Assembly (NCBI GenBank): GCA_964386865.1
Contig: CAYLUN010000181.1
Coordinates: forward strand, 1-6,338
DNA from: CAYLUN01 sp964386865
GTDB taxonomy: Bacteria; Verrucomicrobiota; Kiritimatiellia; RFP12; UBA1067
Length of the DNA: 6,338 nt
Reading direction: 5' to 3'
Shown: in pieces, positions 5,567-6,338 of the stretch
How positions within the stretch are numbered: position 1 is the stretch's first letter
How the letters are laid out: the number at the start of each line of letters is the position of its first letter
Notes under the pieces: generated by a model
What the model saw: only the letters and a program-made list of their open reading frames with translations
What the model was told of the DNA's origin: nothing
Databases searched by the model: none
Translations under genes and position numbers: made by a program

Positions 5567-6338
5567 CAGTCGGGGTAGACGCGCTGCGGCTGAGGCGGTT
5601 CGACCTGCTCAAGGGGCGGCGCGTCGGCCTGCTGAGCCATCAGGCGGCGCTCACCGCGGATGGCTCGACCTCCGCGCAGCTCCTTCACCGCGCGTTGGGC
5701 TCGCGCCTCGTGGCGCTGTACGGCCCCGAGCACGGCTTCTTCGGCCAGGCGCTCGCAGGCGAACACACCTACACGCGTCCGCATCCCGACTGGAAGATTC
5801 CCGTCTACTCGCTCTACGGCGAGCGGCGCAAGCCGGCGCCGGAGATGCTGGCGGGCGTGGACGTGATGGTCTGCGACCTGCAGGACCTCGGCGTGCGCTG
5901 CTACACCTATCTGGCCACGCTGCGCAACATGCTGGAGGCGTGCGCTGAAGCCGGCGTCGAGGTTGTGGTGACCGACCGCCCGATCCCGCTGCCGCGTGTC
6001 GTGGACGGGCCGATGCCCGACCCGGCCTTCGCGAGCTTCGTGGCGCCGTGTCCGCTGCCGCTGGTCTACGGCATGACGCCCGCCGAGAGCGCGCGCTGGG
6101 TGAGCGAGTCGCTCGGCCTCGGCGTTCGGCTCTCGACCGTGCCGCTGGAGGGCTGGTCGCGCGCGGACGCCGCATGGGACGGCGCGCGGCCCGCCTACGT
6201 GCCGCCCTCGCCGGGCATCAGGACCTGGGAGTGCGCCATGGCCTACGCCGCAACGGTCTTTTCCGAGGCCCTGCCCGGCATCGACTGCGGCCGCGGCACC
6301 AACCTCGCGTTCCGCGTGCTCGGCGCGCCGTGGCTGCG
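5563..6338 (+). CDS. namZ: NamZ / DUF1343 family exo-beta-N-acetylmuramidase (3' end outside the window)
   Basis: NamZ enzymes (GH171) remove MurNAc from the end of peptidoglycan fragments, feeding cell-wall recycling. The first 258 residues are visible and carry the family landmarks in order: LKGRRVGLLSHQAAL (16-30), GPEHGFFGQ with E56 (54-62), PVYSLYGERRKP (80-91), CDLQDLGVRCYTY (104-116), TDRPIPL (137-143), YGMTPAE (169-175), PPSPGI (214-219) and GRGTN (243-247). Several spots differ from the usual family consensus: DRPIPL for DRPNPL, YGMT for HGMT, and PPSPGI for PPSPNI, so substrate preference could differ. No signal peptide is visible, which points to the cytoplasm. The start ATG at 5563 overlaps the rex TGA, and GGGGAG lies 9 bp upstream. 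The gene runs off the window with roughly a third missing. Confidence 0.9.
   Translation, partial: MTVGVDALRLRRFDLLKGRRVGLLSHQAALTADGSTSAQLLHRALGSRLVALYGPEHGFFGQALAGEHTYTRPHPDWKIPVYSLYGERRKPAPEMLAGVDVMVCDLQDLGVRCYTYLATLRNMLEACAEAGVEVVVTDRPIPLPRVVDGPMPDPAFASFVAPCPLPLVYGMTPAESARWVSESLGLGVRLSTVPLEGWSRADAAWDGARPAYVPPSPGIRTWECAMAYAATVFSEALPGIDCGRGTNLAFRVLGAPWL

Noticed and set aside
1..6338. CRISPR arrays, tRNA or rRNA genes, insertion sequences, long repeats
   Set aside because: None seen on reading both strands; genes are compact and intergenic gaps are short.

Overview
This is a GC-rich (about two thirds G+C by eye), densely coded bacterial chromosomal segment. There are seven protein genes, no RNA genes and no sign of mobile DNA. 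The mix of ScpB, Rex, a secreted M6 metalloprotease, a secreted-type glutathione peroxidase and a NamZ-family hydrolase suits a Gram-negative phylum such as the PVC group (Planctomycetes, Verrucomicrobia, Kiritimatiellae) or a relative. The taxon cannot be fixed from this window.

Layout. (1) Positions 3-377, plus strand: the C-terminal end of scpB (chromosome segregation). (2) Positions 385-1158, plus strand, 7 bp downstream: a membrane-anchored protein whose outer domain closely resembles the animal Hedgehog signalling domain, including its zinc ligands and catalytic Glu. This is the most interesting item here. (3) A minus-strand operon read 4724 to 1247: an M6 metalloprotease fused to an Fn3-like domain and a C10 (streptopain)-like domain that seems to have lost its His; then a 2-Cys glutathione peroxidase; then a C_GCAxxG_C_C-family cysteine protein joined to it by an ATGA overlap. 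A very good sigma70 promoter (TTGACA, 18 bp, CATAAT) sits 51 bp upstream of the first gene. (4) A 197-bp divergent intergenic region with that promoter, overlapping short palindromes on its -35 box, and a separate inverted repeat in front of rex. (5) Positions 4922 to the window end, plus strand: rex (NADH/NAD+-sensing repressor), overlapping by ATGA a namZ/DUF1343 gene cut by the window end.

How the parts may work together (inference). Rex stands divergently beside an operon with two thiol-redox genes, so it may control both sides of the shared intergenic region. Two genes point to peptidoglycan: the Hedgehog/DD-peptidase-fold protein and the NamZ exo-N-acetylmuramidase. They are separated by the minus-strand operon, so no joint regulation is implied. 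The convergent junction at 1159-1246 has only weak hairpins and no T-tract terminator.
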